Shown piece after piece: positions 43,845 to 51,838 of a DNA stretch of 64,000 nt. The stretch's first letter is position 1, and the number at the start of each line of letters is the position of its first letter. The position numbers and the translations under genes were made by a program. The notes under the pieces are model-generated. The model saw only the letters and a list, made by a program, of their open reading frames with translations. It was not told the origin of the DNA and ran no database searches. Origin of the DNA: Bacteroidales bacterium (GTDB taxonomy: Bacteria; Bacteroidota; Bacteroidia; Bacteroidales; F082); contig JALNZT010000010.1 in assembly GCA_023229135.1 (NCBI GenBank), positions 1-64,000 on the forward strand, given 5' to 3'.

Positions 43845-45584
43845 ATGAATAAAAAACGTCAAAATATCCGCACGGCTGCCTTGCTACAATTTGCAATGAT
43901 TGTTAGCTTTGTTATTGCGATTAATATTATTGGAAACTTTGTTTTTACCCGCTTTGATCTTACCAGCGAAAAACGTTACACACTTTCTGATGCTACCAAA
44001 AACATCCTAACATCGCTGAACGACTACGTCTATTTCAGGGTTTACTTAGAGGGCGATTTTCCGGCAGGATTTAAAAAACTTCGGCGCGAAACCCGCGAAA
44101 TGCTAGACGAATTTCGTGCCTACAGCAAATTTATCGAATACGAATTCGTGAACCCATCAGAAAGCACGGATACCCAAACCCGAAACACCACCTATCAGTT
44201 GCTGATAGAGAGCGGATTAAACCCCACAGATCTGAAGGTGCAGACCAATGAAGGCATGAAACAGACGGTGATTTTTCCGGGTGCGCTGGTAAATTACCGC
44301 GACAAAGAACTCGCTGTTGATCTTCTGGAAAATCAGGTGAATATGTCGTCTGAAATGGCGTTAAACGCCTCTACACAAAACCTGGAATTTAAGCTGGCCG
44401 ATATTATCAATAAGGTGACACGCCTGCAACAGCCGGCCATCGCTTTTATCGAAGGCCATGGCGAGCTGGATGAGAACCAGGTATACGACCTCACACAAAC
44501 CTTGTTGCAAAGCTATCGCGTAGATCGTATTCCGCTCAATGGCCGACTGAATGCGCTAACACGCCGTTCGGAGCCCGATAAAAGCGGACACGTAAAAGTG
44601 CAGAAAAATTACGATGCCATCGTTATTGCCAAACCCACCCGGGCTTTCGATGAAAAAGATAAGTTTATCATCGATCAATATGTGATGCACGGCGGCAAGG
44701 TGTTGTGGCTCATCGATCCGGTGAATGCGAGCATGGACAGCCTTCAAAAATCAGAATCGACGGTTGGTGTTGACCTTGACCTGAAGCTGGATGATATGCT
44801 GTTTAAGTACGGCATTAAACTCAACAAAAACTTGCTGTTAGACCTCAATGCAGCGGCTTTGGGAGTCAGGACCGGAGAAACCGGTGGCAGGCCACAGATT
44901 GATTTTTTTAGGTGGTATTATTTCCCACTGCTGGGACAGGCTTCGATCCATCCGTTGGTAAAAAACATCAATGCAGTGAAAGGCCAGTTCGTGAGCGGTA
45001 CGGATACCGTTATCCGCGAAGGCATTAAAAAAATACCGCTGTTAAAAACTTCCGGATACACACGTATCGTAGCAACACCGGCACTTATCTCCTTGAGCAT
45101 GTTGCAAGCCGATCCCGATCCGCGGATGTATAACCGTAGCGGTCAAAACGTAGCATGGCTGTTAGAAGGTAAATTTCCATCGCTTTTCGCAAATAGAATG
45201 CCTCCTGAAATAACATCCAGCGGCGAGATTTCTTTCTTAGAAGAAAGCAGCCACACCGCGATGATTGTGGTAGCCGATGGCGATATGGCAAGCAATCAAT
45301 TTCATTTACAACAAGGCTATCCGCTACCGCTGGGCTATGATCAATATACCCGCCAAACCTTTGGCAACAAAGACTTTTTGCTCAACGCGCTGAGCTATTT
45401 GATAGAAGGCGAAGGTTTAATCAGTATCCGTTCGCGAGAGATTATGCTACGCCAGCTCGACACCACAAAAGTGCAGCAAACACGCCTACAATGGCAGCTG
45501 TTGAACACCGTGCTTCCTATTGGATTGGTGATTCTTTTTGGCCTGTTTTTAGCCTGGCTACGCAAAAAACATTATACCCGATAA
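43845..45584 (+). CDS. gldG: GldG gliding-associated ABC transporter auxiliary protein
   Basis: A 579-residue protein with an N-terminal transmembrane helix and a C-terminal helix (LLNTVLPIGLVILFGLFLAWL) around a large soluble region. Early motifs RFDLTSEKRYTLSDATKNIL and YLEGDFPAGFKKLRRETREML, then FIEGHGELDENQVYD, KPTRAFDEKDKFIIDQYVMH-type text (GGKVLWLIDPV) are typical of GldG (ABC_transp_aux). It works with GldF. An AAGGAAACAG tract precedes the ATG. Confidence 0.93.
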   Translation: MNKKRQNIRTAALLQFAMIVSFVIAINIIGNFVFTRFDLTSEKRYTLSDATKNILTSLNDYVYFRVYLEGDFPAGFKKLRRETREMLDEFRAYSKFIEYEFVNPSESTDTQTRNTTYQLLIESGLNPTDLKVQTNEGMKQTVIFPGALVNYRDKELAVDLLENQVNMSSEMALNASTQNLEFKLADIINKVTRLQQPAIAFIEGHGELDENQVYDLTQTLLQSYRVDRIPLNGRLNALTRRSEPDKSGHVKVQKNYDAIVIAKPTRAFDEKDKFIIDQYVMHGGKVLWLIDPVNASMDSLQKSESTVGVDLDLKLDDMLFKYGIKLNKNLLLDLNAAALGVRTGETGGRPQIDFFRWYYFPLLGQASIHPLVKNINAVKGQFVSGTDTVIREGIKKIPLLKTSGYTRIVATPALISLSMLQADPDPRMYNRSGQNVAWLLEGKFPSLFANRMPPEITSSGEISFLEESSHTAMIVVADGDMASNQFHLQQGYPLPLGYDQYTRQTFGNKDFLLNALSYLIEGEGLISIRSREIMLRQLDTTKVQQTRLQWQLLNTVLPIGLVILFGLFLAWLRKKHYTR

Positions 45585-45605
45585 AGTTTAAAAAAAATTT
45601 AGTCT

Positions 45606-46670
45606 ATGAATAAAACTAATGTCGTTTATTTACTGCTTATCCTTGCTGCGCTTGTTGCTGCTGTTTTAGTTTGGAACAACCGTTATCTCACTACGCTTGA
45701 AGGCGAATCAGCTGATTTTGCTGTAAGAGATACTGCCGCTGTTAACCGTATTTTTCTGGCCAATATGAACAATAATGAGGTGCTTATTGAGCGGCAGGGA
45801 GATCATTGGATGCTCAATGGCGAAAACAAAGCACAGCAAGGCAAGGTAGATCAACTGCTCGAAACAATGTACAAACTCAGGGTACGCAATCCCGTTCCGT
45901 TAGCCAGCCACGACCAGGTGGTTGCGCGCATGGCCAGCCTGGGCATCAAGGTGGAAGTGTATCAGCAAGTCTATCGCATCAATCTTTTTGATCGGTTAAA
46001 GCTTTTTCCGCACGAAAAACTGACCAAAGTATTTTATGTAGGCGATGTCACCAAAGACAATATGGGTACCTATATGCTCATAGAAGGTGCAGATCAAGCT
46101 TTTGTGATGCATATTCCGGGCTTTCGTGGCTTTGTGATGACACGCTTTACACCTCTGGAAGACGACTGGCGTGATCATGTGATTTTTAATGACAAACTTG
46201 CTGATATTAAGTCTGTTGAGCTTGAGTTTAACGAACAGCCGAATAGTAGTTTTCGGATTGAAAACACCGGGAAACACAGTTACAAACTTATACGTACGGC
46301 AGATCAACTTGAGGTGGCCTATGACACCTTGCGGGTGCTAAATTTCCTGACTTCTTTTGATGATGTCCGTTTTGAAGCGATTCTTACGAATATTTTACCT
46401 CGCGCAAGGCAGGATTCGATTATCAACTCGCCCTTTTTGCATCGCTTTAGGCTTACCACCCATGGGGGCGAAACCACGCAATTAACGACTTACTCTAAAA
46501 AAGTTCTGGTTGGGCATTTGGGCATTTCGGAAGATGATGCTGAAATTGACGTTGACCGCATGTATGGCCTGCTCAATAACGGCAAAGACTTGGTATTGCT
46601 ACAATATTTTATTTTTGACAAGCTGCTGCGACCCGCTGAATATTATGAAAAAGAAGAACCGGCAAGGTAG
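45606..46670 (+). CDS. DUF4340-type protein linked to gldFG
   Basis: A 354-residue protein with an N-terminal membrane segment (VVYLLLILAALVAAVLVWNN). The following soluble part resembles DUF4340: NNEVLIERQGDHWMLNG and VDQLLETMYKLRVRNPVPL are typical of its first domain, and DWRDHVIF begins the second. DUF4340 genes commonly sit next to ABC-2/GldG-like transporter genes. It follows gldG by 21 bp, so it probably belongs to the same envelope complex. Function unknown. The C-terminus reads into no repeat; the tandem repeat region starts 20 bp after the stop. Confidence 0.8.
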   Translation: MNKTNVVYLLLILAALVAAVLVWNNRYLTTLEGESADFAVRDTAAVNRIFLANMNNNEVLIERQGDHWMLNGENKAQQGKVDQLLETMYKLRVRNPVPLASHDQVVARMASLGIKVEVYQQVYRINLFDRLKLFPHEKLTKVFYVGDVTKDNMGTYMLIEGADQAFVMHIPGFRGFVMTRFTPLEDDWRDHVIFNDKLADIKSVELEFNEQPNSSFRIENTGKHSYKLIRTADQLEVAYDTLRVLNFLTSFDDVRFEAILTNILPRARQDSIINSPFLHRFRLTTHGGETTQLTTYSKKVLVGHLGISEDDAEIDVDRMYGLLNNGKDLVLLQYFIFDKLLRPAEYYEKEEPAR

Positions 46671-46689
46671 GTGTAGAAAGAAAAAGTTG

Positions 46690-46764
46690 AAAGATTCAAA
46701 GATTCAAGATTCAAAGATTCAAAATTCAAAGATTCAAGATTCAAAGATTCAAGATTCAAAGATT
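46690..46764. repeat. Heptamer/octamer tandem array 1
   Basis: About ten copies of mixed AAGATTCA (8-mer) and AGATTCA (7-mer) units, with one AAATTCA variant. The array ends in GATTG followed by AGCCTACTCCGAAAAGTAAC. It lies just downstream of the DUF4340 gene. Confidence 0.85.
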
Positions 46765-46770
46765 GAGCCT

Positions 46771-46907
46771 ACTCCGAAAAGTAACATTTCGACACTAAGA
46801 TACGAAATCAGGAAAATGGAAAAACATTAAACACTTGATATTCAAATTTTTAAGAATCATAATTTCTTGTGTATTAGTGGCATTCTTTATCTTTTGACTT
46901 TTCGGAG
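46771..46907. repeat. Spacer with 11-bp inverted ends between the two arrays
   Basis: CTCCGAAAAGT (46772-46782) and ACTTTTCGGAG (46897-46907) are perfect inverted repeats bounding a non-coding spacer of about 115 bp. CTCCGAAAAGT recurs after array 2 (46997-47007). The arrangement could be a small mobile unit or a repeat-spread hairpin. Confidence 0.6.
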
Positions 46908-46910
46908 GGG

Positions 46911-46989
46911 ACTCAAGATTCAAAATTCAAAGATTCAAGATTCAAAGATTCAAGATTCAAAGATTCAAAGATTCAAAGATTCAAAGATT
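46911..46989. repeat. Heptamer/octamer tandem array 2
   Basis: Same AAGATTCA/AGATTCA units as array 1, again ending in GATTG with the same right flank (AGCCTACTCCGAAAAGTAAC). Arrays and right flanks are thus a direct duplication. A further partial TTCAAAGATTC occurs at 47024-47034. Confidence 0.85.
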
Positions 46990-47106
46990 GAGCCTACTCC
47001 GAAAAGTAACATTAGGAAGGCAGGTTCAAAGATTCGGGTAGGTTGTTAGCGGGGGCGTTAACTAACGATTGTGATTTTCTTTATTCTGCGAGACACTTGT
47101 GTTCTA

Positions 47107-47148
47107 CTTACGAAATAATCCATGACATTATAGATCATGGTAGGTAAG
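47107..47148. terminator. Hairpin between converging genes
   Basis: CTTAC...CCATGA...TCATGG...GTAAG: two nested inverted repeats (47107-47111/47144-47148 and 47120-47125/47135-47140). It lies between the DUF4340 gene (plus) and the small lipoprotein gene (minus). It could end transcription, though no T-run follows. Confidence 0.35.
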
Positions 47149-47186
47149 GTGTTCATAGTTTAAAAAAGGTATATGAACAAGCCTAT

Positions 47187-47603
47187 TCAGGGGGCAACTA
47201 CCAAAATGTCTTTTTGAATGAACTGCCCTATTCCAGGGTTTGTAACGCGAATGTGGTATTGTCCCGCTACCTTGAATTTATGCGAATACGCCATCCCGCC
47301 TAAAAGCACTAGCACATCCGGACATGCTTGATTGGCCGAAACTTCTTTATTCCCTTTCAGCATCAGGTTCAGGCTGGCGCTATCTTCCGAAACCACGAAA
47401 TCAGCGAAACTATAACAGCCATTAGTGCCTATTGTGCCAAAAAACTTGATATCGAAACGCTGTCCGGAAGCCACTGTATCAGTCAGTTGAATGCTGTCTA
47501 CTTTGATTACAAATTGCTGCGTTTCAGCAGTTGGATCAGCTTTGCTACAGGAAAAAGAATAAACAGCGATGATCAGGACTGACAGGTAAAACAAATATTT
47601 CAT
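47187..47603 (-). CDS. Small lipoprotein of unknown function
   Basis: A 138-residue protein with a lipoprotein signal (YLSVLIIAVYSFSC, Cys19). The mature part is predicted beta-rich (FVIKVDSIQLTDTV, FDIKFFGTIGTNGCYSF, YHIRVTNPGIGQF) with two cysteines, like a small Ig-like domain. The later part LVLLGGMAYSHKF may be a strand pair. No family is recognised. It lies downstream of cinA on the same strand, 39 bp away, so it may be co-transcribed. Confidence 0.7.
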   Translation of the reverse strand: MKYLFYLSVLIIAVYSFSCSKADPTAETQQFVIKVDSIQLTDTVASGQRFDIKFFGTIGTNGCYSFADFVVSEDSASLNLMLKGNKEVSANQACPDVLVLLGGMAYSHKFKVAGQYHIRVTNPGIGQFIQKDILVVAP

Positions 47604-47642
47604 GATTGTGCATTATAAATGTGTTTGCAAAGTTATTTCAAA

Positions 47643-48899
47643 CTAAGCTATCAAGGCTTTCCTCAACATTTCGAGTGCTGTGAGTGCCGATCTACGGATG
47701 GTTCGGCCCCGGTGTTCGCCAAAGTGAAAACGTTCTGAAATAACAAAATCCGGGCCGGCCAAAGCAATCCATACCGTGCCTACGGGTTTTTCGTCTGTAC
47801 CACCATCCGGTCCGGCTATACCGCTGGTTGCTATGGCATAATCTGTATCAAGTTTTTGTTTTATACCTTTCGCCATCTGCTCAACCACCTCGCGACTTAC
47901 TGCGCCTTGCTGTATCAAATCGTGGGTCGAAACACCCAACAAATTAGTTTTCACCTGATTTTCGTAAGCCACCACGCTTCCTTTAAAATAAGCTGAACTT
48001 CCTGCGATACTGGTTAAAAGGTGTGCAATATAGCCTCCGGTGCAACTTTCGGCGGTGGCCAGACTGGCTTTTTTGTCGCGCAGCAAATTGCCAACTACCT
48101 TTTCTAACAGCTCATCGTCGAAACCAAAAATTAGCTCAGGAATCAGTGCAATTAATTTTTGTATTTCCGAATCTAAGGTTTGCTGCAAAAATTGCTGGTT
48201 GGCATGTCTTCCGCTAAGGCGCAAACGCACAATACCCGGCTGTGGCAGATAAGCCAGCTTCATAAAAGGCGGCAGGGCATTTTCCCAATCACTGATTTTG
48301 TCGGCCAGAAACGACTCGCCCACGCCACTTGTCATAATAGTTTTGCGCGCATAAAACATTTCGTGATACAAAGCCTTCATACGCGGAAGCACTTCATGCT
48401 CAAACATTTGCTTCATCTCAAAAGGCACACCAGGCATAGAAACCACCACGCTTCCCTCCTTTTCAAACCACATGCCTGCGGCTGTGCCGTTGCTATTAGG
48501 TATTGGCGTACAAGCTTTTGGCAGCATTGCCTGCTGCTTGTTGCGATCAGTAAGTAAAAAACCGCGCCGCTTAAACAAGGCTTCTACATTTTTGTACGTT
48601 GGCTCGTGAAATGCCAGTTCAGTATTGAAATATTCGCACAAGGCTGGCTTTGTAAGGTCATCAGCAGTAGGTCCGAGACCGCCTGTTAGTAGCACAAATT
48701 GCGCCTGCTTAAATGCCCCATCAATGGCATCAAACAACTCCTGCCTGTCGTCGCCAATGGTTGTAATCTTATGTAAGTCGATACCACTTTCACTCAAAAT
48801 CTCGGCCATCCAGGAGGCGTTAGTATTTACCACCTGTCCGATCAAAAGCTCATCACCAATAGAGATGATTTCAGCTTTTCCTGCTTGTTTGTTCGTCAT
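47643..48899 (-). CDS. cinA: CinA-like protein, NMN deamidase/damage-inducible
   Basis: A 418-residue two-domain protein. The N-terminal MoCF/COG1058-like domain has EIISIGDELLIGQVVNTNA, GGLGPTADDLTKPAL and NGTAAGMWF. The C-terminal CinA domain has LATAESCTGGYIAHLL, SSAYFKGSVVAYENQVK and SGIAGPDGGTDEKPVGTVWIA. The C-terminal domain is linked to nicotinamide mononucleotide deamidation and pyridine nucleotide recycling. It lies 6 bp downstream of the Usp gene, probably in one operon. Confidence 0.94.
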   Translation of the reverse strand: MTNKQAGKAEIISIGDELLIGQVVNTNASWMAEILSESGIDLHKITTIGDDRQELFDAIDGAFKQAQFVLLTGGLGPTADDLTKPALCEYFNTELAFHEPTYKNVEALFKRRGFLLTDRNKQQAMLPKACTPIPNSNGTAAGMWFEKEGSVVVSMPGVPFEMKQMFEHEVLPRMKALYHEMFYARKTIMTSGVGESFLADKISDWENALPPFMKLAYLPQPGIVRLRLSGRHANQQFLQQTLDSEIQKLIALIPELIFGFDDELLEKVVGNLLRDKKASLATAESCTGGYIAHLLTSIAGSSAYFKGSVVAYENQVKTNLLGVSTHDLIQQGAVSREVVEQMAKGIKQKLDTDYAIATSGIAGPDGGTDEKPVGTVWIALAGPDFVISERFHFGEHRGRTIRRSALTALEMLRKALIA

Positions 48900-48905
48900 G
48901 AAACA

Positions 48906-49796
48906 TTAAAATTGATAATACGAAAACCCTAAATCTTTAGGAATAATAGACATGACCGGTATCTCGCTCTGGCGCAAAATTTGTTGCGCAGCCGATCCGA
49001 TAAAAAACTCAATAAGGCGGTTTTCTTGTTGCGTCATAATGATAATGAGGTCGATATCGTTCTCTTCGCTGGCATAATCAAGGATAGCCGGAACCAGCGC
49101 CTGCTGCGAATCTCCTGTTTCTATAAGCTTAGCGGTACACAATATGCCCGCATCTTTTATAAACTGCTTCACCTGATTCAACTGCACCATCAACTGCTGT
49201 TTAATTTCGGCAGAATCTTGGTCCCAAAGCACAGAAATCACCTTTACGGAAGCTCCAAAAAGTTTGGCCATTGAGATGGCGTAAGTCACCTTTTGGCGCG
49301 TGTCTTTGGTAAGATCGAGCGGCAATAAGATGCTTCGACAGCCATTAAAGTGCATCTTACCGTTAAAAGCAATCACCGGCACTGTTGATTGCCTGATAAC
49401 TTTAGACGTATTAGAACCCAGCATATTACGTGCCGGATCATCAGATTTTACGGCATCATTGGTTCCCATCAAAATAAAACGGCTGTTATACTTTTCGGCC
49501 ACTTCGAGGATGTTAGCATGCACCTTGCCTTTTTTTACGATAGGCGACACCTTTACGGCGGTAGCATGGCTTACATCAGCGGCCAATTCTTCCATCTTTT
49601 TATTGATGTCTTCTGCAATTTGTTGTTTTTGTTCGGCAGAAAAAAGGCTGTTCAAAAAGTCTTTTTCCTCTTGCACGTATAGCAATACAATATCGTATTG
49701 CAGCAGCCTCGCCAGGTTATATGATTGCTGCAAAGCCACTAACGACTGCTCATTGAAATCGACGGGCACCAGCAAGGTATATTGTTTATCAGGCAT
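48906..49796 (-). CDS. Tandem universal stress protein (UspA family)
   Basis: A 296-residue protein with two UspA-like domains (about 1-145 and 150-292). The first starts YTLLVPVDFNEQSLVALQQS and has ILMGTNDA. The second starts SILLPLDLTKDTRQKVTYAI and ends IIIMTQQENRLIEFFIGSAAQQ with SEIPVMSI. The G-2xG-9x-G nucleotide loop is only partly preserved, so ATP binding is uncertain. It has its own strong divergent promoter and precedes cinA. Role in stress response is inferred. Confidence 0.88.
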   Translation of the reverse strand: MPDKQYTLLVPVDFNEQSLVALQQSYNLARLLQYDIVLLYVQEEKDFLNSLFSAEQKQQIAEDINKKMEELAADVSHATAVKVSPIVKKGKVHANILEVAEKYNSRFILMGTNDAVKSDDPARNMLGSNTSKVIRQSTVPVIAFNGKMHFNGCRSILLPLDLTKDTRQKVTYAISMAKLFGASVKVISVLWDQDSAEIKQQLMVQLNQVKQFIKDAGILCTAKLIETGDSQQALVPAILDYASEENDIDLIIIMTQQENRLIEFFIGSAAQQILRQSEIPVMSIIPKDLGFSYYQF

Positions 49797-49812
49797 GATT
49801 AATATTGTTTAT

Positions 49813-49851
49813 TACCTTTGCAAAATTATCCTTTTCATTGAATTAACCAAA
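49813..49851. promoter_or_regulatory. Abutting divergent promoters of the usp-cinA and phosphorylase genes
   Basis: The minus strand has TTTG (49851-49848), exactly 19 bp, then TAATTTTG (49828-49821): a full consensus. The plus strand has TACCTTTG (49813-49820) directly next to it, back to back, without a clear -33. The two -7 boxes form a single palindrome-like TACCTTTG-CAAAATTA block, so the two polymerases would exclude each other. Confidence 0.65.
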
Positions 49852-49861
49852 TAAATCACCT

Positions 49862-50737
49862 ATGGATCGAATTCCTGAATCACAACTTGTGTTAGCGAAT
49901 GACGGCAGCGTTTATCATTTAAGGCTGCACCCGCATCAGATTGCCAAGGATATTATTTTAGTAGGTGATCCAAATCGTGTGGCACTGGTTTCCTCATTTT
50001 TTGACGAAATTGAACACCAGGTAAGCAACCGCGAATTGGTAACACATACCGGCTTTTATAAAGGCAAACACTTTTCAGCAGTATCAACAGGAATGGGCAC
50101 GGACAATATCGATATTGTTATCAATGAACTGGATGCGCTGGTAAATATCGACTTGAAAACCAGGGCTGTCAATAAAAATTTAAAAAGCTTAAACCTGATT
50201 CGGCTGGGAACATCCGGCGCCTTGCAGCCCGATATTGCGGTAGGCGATAGTTTTGTTGCGGGACAATTTGCGCTGGGACTGGATGGATTATTACACTTTT
50301 ATGATGGTGCGGATAGCGTGATCGAAGAAGATTTTACCAAAGCTTTTATTGCAGACACCCACTGGCCAGAAAATTTACCATCGCCTTATATCGTGAGAGC
50401 TTCGGCAACATTGCTGAAAAAACTCGCAGACGGTTGCTACCAAGGCATCACAGCCACCTCACCGGGCTTTTATGCGCCACAAGGCCGGTCGCTACGCCTA
50501 AAACTTGCCAAGCAAGATATGAATGAACAGATCGAAAACTTTACTTACAAACAAAACCGCATCACCAATTTCGAGATGGAATCTTCAGCATTATATGGCC
50601 TTAGCCGACTGATGGGGCATAATGCACTTACGATCTGCGTGATTATCGCCAATCGTGTCACCGAAAAATTCTCGGATGACTACCAGCCTTTTATGAAAAA
50701 GCTGATTCAGCAGACGCTGGATCGGTTGGTGGGCTGA
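49862..50737 (+). CDS. Nucleoside phosphorylase (uridine phosphorylase-like)
   Basis: A 291-residue PNP/UDP phosphorylase-family protein. The nucleoside- and phosphate-site patterns ILVGDPNRVALVSSFF, VSTGMGTDNIDIVINELDAL, LIRLGTSGALQPDIAVGD and NFEMESSALYGLSRLMG are present. It would cleave a nucleoside with phosphate to give the free base and ribose 1-phosphate. Uridine phosphorylase is the closest by pattern; inosine or 5'-methylthioadenosine activity cannot be excluded. It is divergent from the Usp gene. Confidence 0.87.
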   Translation: MDRIPESQLVLANDGSVYHLRLHPHQIAKDIILVGDPNRVALVSSFFDEIEHQVSNRELVTHTGFYKGKHFSAVSTGMGTDNIDIVINELDALVNIDLKTRAVNKNLKSLNLIRLGTSGALQPDIAVGDSFVAGQFALGLDGLLHFYDGADSVIEEDFTKAFIADTHWPENLPSPYIVRASATLLKKLADGCYQGITATSPGFYAPQGRSLRLKLAKQDMNEQIENFTYKQNRITNFEMESSALYGLSRLMGHNALTICVIIANRVTEKFSDDYQPFMKKLIQQTLDRLVG

Positions 50738-51100
50738 GGTTAGTTTTTGGTTTTTACGTGATTTAAATGGGATTTAAATCATGGCAAAAGTTACCTGCTT
50801 TTCGATGATGACGAGCGCATTAAAATTTCACGTCCTATTTTTTGAATAGACCTTATAGGAGTTTCGGCTAGGTCTTCGCTAGTTCACCTATAGTGTTATT
50901 AGGGTCTAAGCCTTGTAAACACTGGGCTTTTAGTGGAATTGCATACACGTTGCATACAGGAATACTTTTTGAAAGCCCTATGAGCGCTTGAGACTTTTAA
51001 TGATTTTGCTTCGGGACTTGTAATATGAGAAATTTGGAAGCTTTTTTGTTCACGCCGAATCGTTCCTCTCGGCACTAAATCCCAAAATCACTTTGCGTGC
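50738..51100. other. Intergenic region with a possible degraded coding remnant
   Basis: No intact gene. On the minus strand a frame at 50978-50868 reads SKSIPVCNVYAIPLKAQCLQ then GLDPNNTIGELAKT before a stop. A second frame at once continues as AETPIRSIQKIGREILMRSS and stops near 50771. The join reads like a frameshifted C-terminus of an old gene, but no family is recognised. It contains a GATTTAAATGGGATTTAAATC repeat near 50759-50779. Confidence 0.3.
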
Positions 51101-51826
51101 TTACATAAAAAGATAACGTTTACTACGCGAGACAGGCAAAAGATGCCCCGATGAGAGTTCTGCAGTTGAATCTGTCCGATTATAGCTATTAATATACTGA
51201 CTATTTACCAGGTATTTTTTATTAATTCGCAAAAAGCCATGTTTTTGTAATTCTTCCTCAAAATACAAAAGCCCCTGAGAAGTAGTAATACTAGCTACAT
51301 CTTCCTTTTTAAGGTAGAAAATTTTCGTGTAGCTTTCATCTGCCTCCAGAAAAAGGATGTCGGCAATTATAAGGTATTGAATAGCTTTCTTTTCTCTTAT
51401 GGCAAGCGTTTGATGTGTAAATTGATGCATATTTGCAAGCAATTCTTTCACCTCTACGGCAGGATGTCGTTCTTCGAGCCTGTCAATTGCCTCGCGTAGA
51501 TCAGGCTTCGTAATTGGTTTCAGTAGAAAATGTAGCGCGTTAACCTGGAAAGCCTGCGCAGCCCAATTTGTATAGGCTGTTGTAAAAATCAGCCGGGTTC
51601 GGCTCAGGTTTAACTGGCCAATCACATCAAAAGCATTCATATCCCCCAAATCAATATCCATAAAAACAACATCAGGAGCAAGCAAGGGCAATTGCTGCAG
51701 TGCTTCTTCTCCACTGCAGCAGGTTTTGAGCAGTTTTATCTCGGGGAAACCATTTTGAAGCAGTTCGGTCAGGTGTTCTCTGTACATAGCTTCATCCTCA
51801 ATAATTACAGCTGAATAGGTTTTCAT
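51101..51826 (-). CDS. LytTR-family response regulator
   Basis: A 241-residue protein from the ATG at 51826 (an upstream TTG at 51832 is possible). The receiver domain has the acidic pocket IIEDE and phosphoacceptor Asp57 in DVVFMDIDLGD. The C-terminal LytTR DNA-binding domain (about 140-240) has YLIIADILFLEADESYTKIF, FLRINKKYLVNSQYI and LPVSRSKR. LytTR regulators bind direct repeats upstream of targets. It lies 12 bp downstream of its sensor kinase, the usual pair. Divergent protease genes nearby are candidate targets. Confidence 0.93.
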   Translation of the reverse strand: MKTYSAVIIEDEAMYREHLTELLQNGFPEIKLLKTCCSGEEALQQLPLLAPDVVFMDIDLGDMNAFDVIGQLNLSRTRLIFTTAYTNWAAQAFQVNALHFLLKPITKPDLREAIDRLEERHPAVEVKELLANMHQFTHQTLAIREKKAIQYLIIADILFLEADESYTKIFYLKKEDVASITTSQGLLYFEEELQKHGFLRINKKYLVNSQYINSYNRTDSTAELSSGHLLPVSRSKRYLFM

Positions 51827-51838
51827 TTGCAATTGGTT

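Noticed and set aside
46510..46830. ORF with a repetitive DSKIQDSKIQ-type protein over tandem array 1
   Set aside because: It runs out of frame inside the DUF4340 gene and then through the heptamer/octamer array; the peptide repeat is only the translation of the DNA repeat, with no signal or start support.
46690..46989. CRISPR array
   Set aside because: Units are 7-8 bp without unique spacers, and no cas genes are near.
46867..47049. Similar repetitive ORF over tandem array 2
   Set aside because: Same array translated by chance; no conserved residues outside the repeats.
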